Part shown: piece by piece, positions 43,092-44,280 of the stretch
Layout: each line of letters opens with the position of its first letter
How positions within the stretch are numbered: position 1 is the stretch's first letter
Origin: Clostridiales bacterium
GTDB taxonomy: Bacteria > Bacillota > Clostridia > Lachnospirales > Lachnospiraceae
Direction: 5' to 3'
DNA length: 44,280 bases
Assembly: GCA_020859995.1 (NCBI GenBank)
Contig: JAJBVE010000050.1
Coordinates: 1 to 44,280, forward strand
Translations under genes and position numbers: made by a program
The notes under the pieces: model-generated
Told to the model about the DNA's origin: nothing
The model's database searches: none
What the model saw: the letters and a program-made list of their open reading frames with translations, nothing else

Positions 43092-43946
43092 ATGGCAAAG
43101 CAGCTTCTTGGCAAAGAGGTTACAGCGGCGTTGAATGAACGCATTAAGGCAAAAGTAGCCGTACTGATGGAAAAAGGCGTAAAGCCGACACTTGGAATCA
43201 TCCGCGTGGGAGAGAATGAAAGTGATCTTTCCTATGAAAGAGGCGCGACAAAGCGCTGCGAGACACTCGGCGTAGCCTGTGAGAAAATCCGGCTGCCAGC
43301 AGATGTTTCACAGGACGAGCTTCTGAAGGTGATCGATGAAGTTAATAAAAATGACGCAATTCACGGCGTCCTTCTGTTCCGCCCGCTTCCGAAGCATCTG
43401 GATCAGAGCGTGATTGAGAATGCACTTGACCCGGCAAAGGACGTGGACTGCATGACGGACGGCTCCATGTCTGGCGTATTCACGGGCAAGGCAATCGGTT
43501 ATCCGCCCTGCACTCCGCAGGCCTGCATGGAAATTCTGGATCACTACGGCATTGACTGCACCGGTAAAAAGGCCGTGGTCATTGGCAGAAGTCTGGTCGT
43601 AGGAAAGCCGGCTGCCATGATGCTGATCAAGAAAAATGCTACGGTTACCGTCTGCCACACCAGAACAGTTGATATGCCGTCTGTGGCCAGAGAAGCGGAT
43701 ATTATTGTGGTAGCTGCGGGACGTGCGGGCGTAGTCGGCGCGGAGTATGTAAAGCCAGGCCAGGTGATCATTGATGTCGGCATCAATGTCAACGCGGAAG
43801 GCAAGCTTTGCGGGGATGTGGACTATGCGGCGGTAGAGCCGATCGTAGACGCCATCACTCCGGTACCCGGCGGTGTCGGCAGCGTGACGACCTCTGTGCT
43901 GGTAAGCCATGTCGTTGAGGCGGCAGCGAAAAAGGCCGGAATCTGA
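43092..43946 (+). CDS. folD: Bifunctional methylene-THF dehydrogenase / methenyl-THF cyclohydrolase
   Basis: Oxidoreductase of the methyl branch linking methenyl- and methylene-THF. 284 residues. Family marks: YERGATKRCETLGV (catalytic Tyr/Lys), LLFRPLPKHLD, DVDCMT, PCTPQACMEILDHY, the nucleotide loop VIGRSLVVGKPAAMML, CHTRT, and PVPGGVGSVTTS. Start 43092 follows GGAGG by 8-9 bases; ATG 43077 would precede the ribosome site. With fchA present, cyclohydrolase activity is duplicated. Confidence 0.96.
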   Translation: MAKQLLGKEVTAALNERIKAKVAVLMEKGVKPTLGIIRVGENESDLSYERGATKRCETLGVACEKIRLPADVSQDELLKVIDEVNKNDAIHGVLLFRPLPKHLDQSVIENALDPAKDVDCMTDGSMSGVFTGKAIGYPPCTPQACMEILDHYGIDCTGKKAVVIGRSLVVGKPAAMMLIKKNATVTVCHTRTVDMPSVAREADIIVVAAGRAGVVGAEYVKPGQVIIDVGINVNAEGKLCGDVDYAAVEPIVDAITPVPGGVGSVTTSVLVSHVVEAAAKKAGI

Positions 43947-44025
43947 AACACGCAAAAACAGCCTGGAAGCAGATGGCTGAAAATAATCTGGACGGCGGCA
44001 GGTAATCCTGATGTCAAAAAACTGG

Positions 44026-44054
44026 TTGACGCCCCCAGACAATTATGCTATAGT
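44026..44054 (+). promoter_or_regulatory. Promoter of the riboswitch-controlled transcript
   Basis: TTGACG (44026-44031), a 17-base spacer, TATAGT (44049-44054), about 30-40 bases before the riboswitch. Confidence 0.8.
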
Positions 44055-44084
44055 TCTGATGTGTAATTCAATATTGCCATATCA

Positions 44085-44255
44085 AGTGCAGTGTCGAACA
44101 GACCTGAAGAGGGAATCAGGTGAGAAGCCTGAGCGATCCGGTCACTGTATACAGGGAGAGAGATCTCGTGATTCCATTGCGTACCCGATTTTGCAGCGCG
44201 AGAAGGAGAGGTTGATCATTGATCTGTGAGCCAGGAAACCTGCTTGGTGTGAGAG
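44085..44255 (+). ncRNA. Cobalamin riboswitch
   Basis: Core elements appear in order: GGGAATCAGGTGAGAAGCC (44111-44129), then GAGCGATCCGGTCACTGT (44131-44148), and the B12 box GCCAGGAAACCTGC (44230-44243), a hallmark of the class. The boundaries are approximate. The expression platform and regulated gene lie past the right edge; corrinoid synthesis or uptake is the usual target, which fits a cell with high CFeSP demand. Confidence 0.88.
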
Positions 44256-44280
44256 AAGAGCTTCCGAGTAAAGCTGAACA

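Noticed and set aside
44011-44229. 72-codon open frame at the right edge
   Set aside because: It spans a consensus promoter and the cobalamin riboswitch, so it is non-coding leader sequence.

Overview
The window looks like a chromosomal segment of a strictly anaerobic, acetogenic Firmicute, most likely a Lachnospiraceae member of the Blautia/Marvinbryantia type. This is inferred from four things: the classic Firmicute ylxM-ffh-rpsP-khpA-rimM-trmD-rplS-lepB-rbgA-rnhB-yraN order, strong AGGAGG-type ribosome sites, the sortase-type tail of the first protein, and a large Wood-Ljungdahl (CODH/ACS) locus. No phage, insertion sequence, tRNA, rRNA or CRISPR array was seen. Nearly all genes are on the + strand.

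Layout. 1-700: 3' end of a Thr/Glu repeat surface protein, then a decayed response-regulator fragment on the minus strand. 770-2840: a D-Ala-D-Ala carboxypeptidase and, convergent to it, a PHP histidinol phosphatase. 3180-6660: glycolytic gap, pgk and tpiA, with clear terminators after gap and tpiA. 6900-16140: the SRP/ribosome-maturation cluster, carrying three type I signal peptidase paralogs and enlarged RimM and TrmD proteins. 16220-23290: pgeF, a PRPP synthetase, a PDZ/radical SAM (DUF512) protein, der, plsY and gpsA.

23290-44280 is the acetogenesis island. It opens with a nickel module: a His-rich protein, CooT, and CooC-1. Next come CO dehydrogenase (acsA), a second CooC, a stand-alone CODH C-terminal-domain paralog that has lost its C-cluster cysteines, acetyl-CoA synthase (acsB), the corrinoid Fe-S protein (acsD, acsC), its methyltransferase (acsE) and its reductive activator (acsV). 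A new promoter starts the methyl-branch genes: a MetV-RnfC fusion (RnfC2), metV and metF. After a terminator come a DUF3786 protein, fchA and folD. The right edge holds a promoter and a cobalamin riboswitch whose target gene lies outside the window. Together these genes take methenyl/methylene-THF to methyl-THF, pass the methyl group to the corrinoid protein, and join it with CO at ACS to make acetyl-CoA. Formyl-THF synthetase and formate dehydrogenase are not in this window.

The main points of interest are the cysteine-free CODH C-terminal-domain paralog between cooC-2 and acsB, the His-rich candidate nickel protein beside cooT/cooC, the strong RNA structure in several intergenic gaps of the acs cluster (acsB-acsD, acsC-acsE and acsE-acsV above all), and a possible pair of mutually exclusive hairpins over the der ribosome site. 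All coordinates, pairings and motifs were read by eye from the sequence; no database search or folding program was used.
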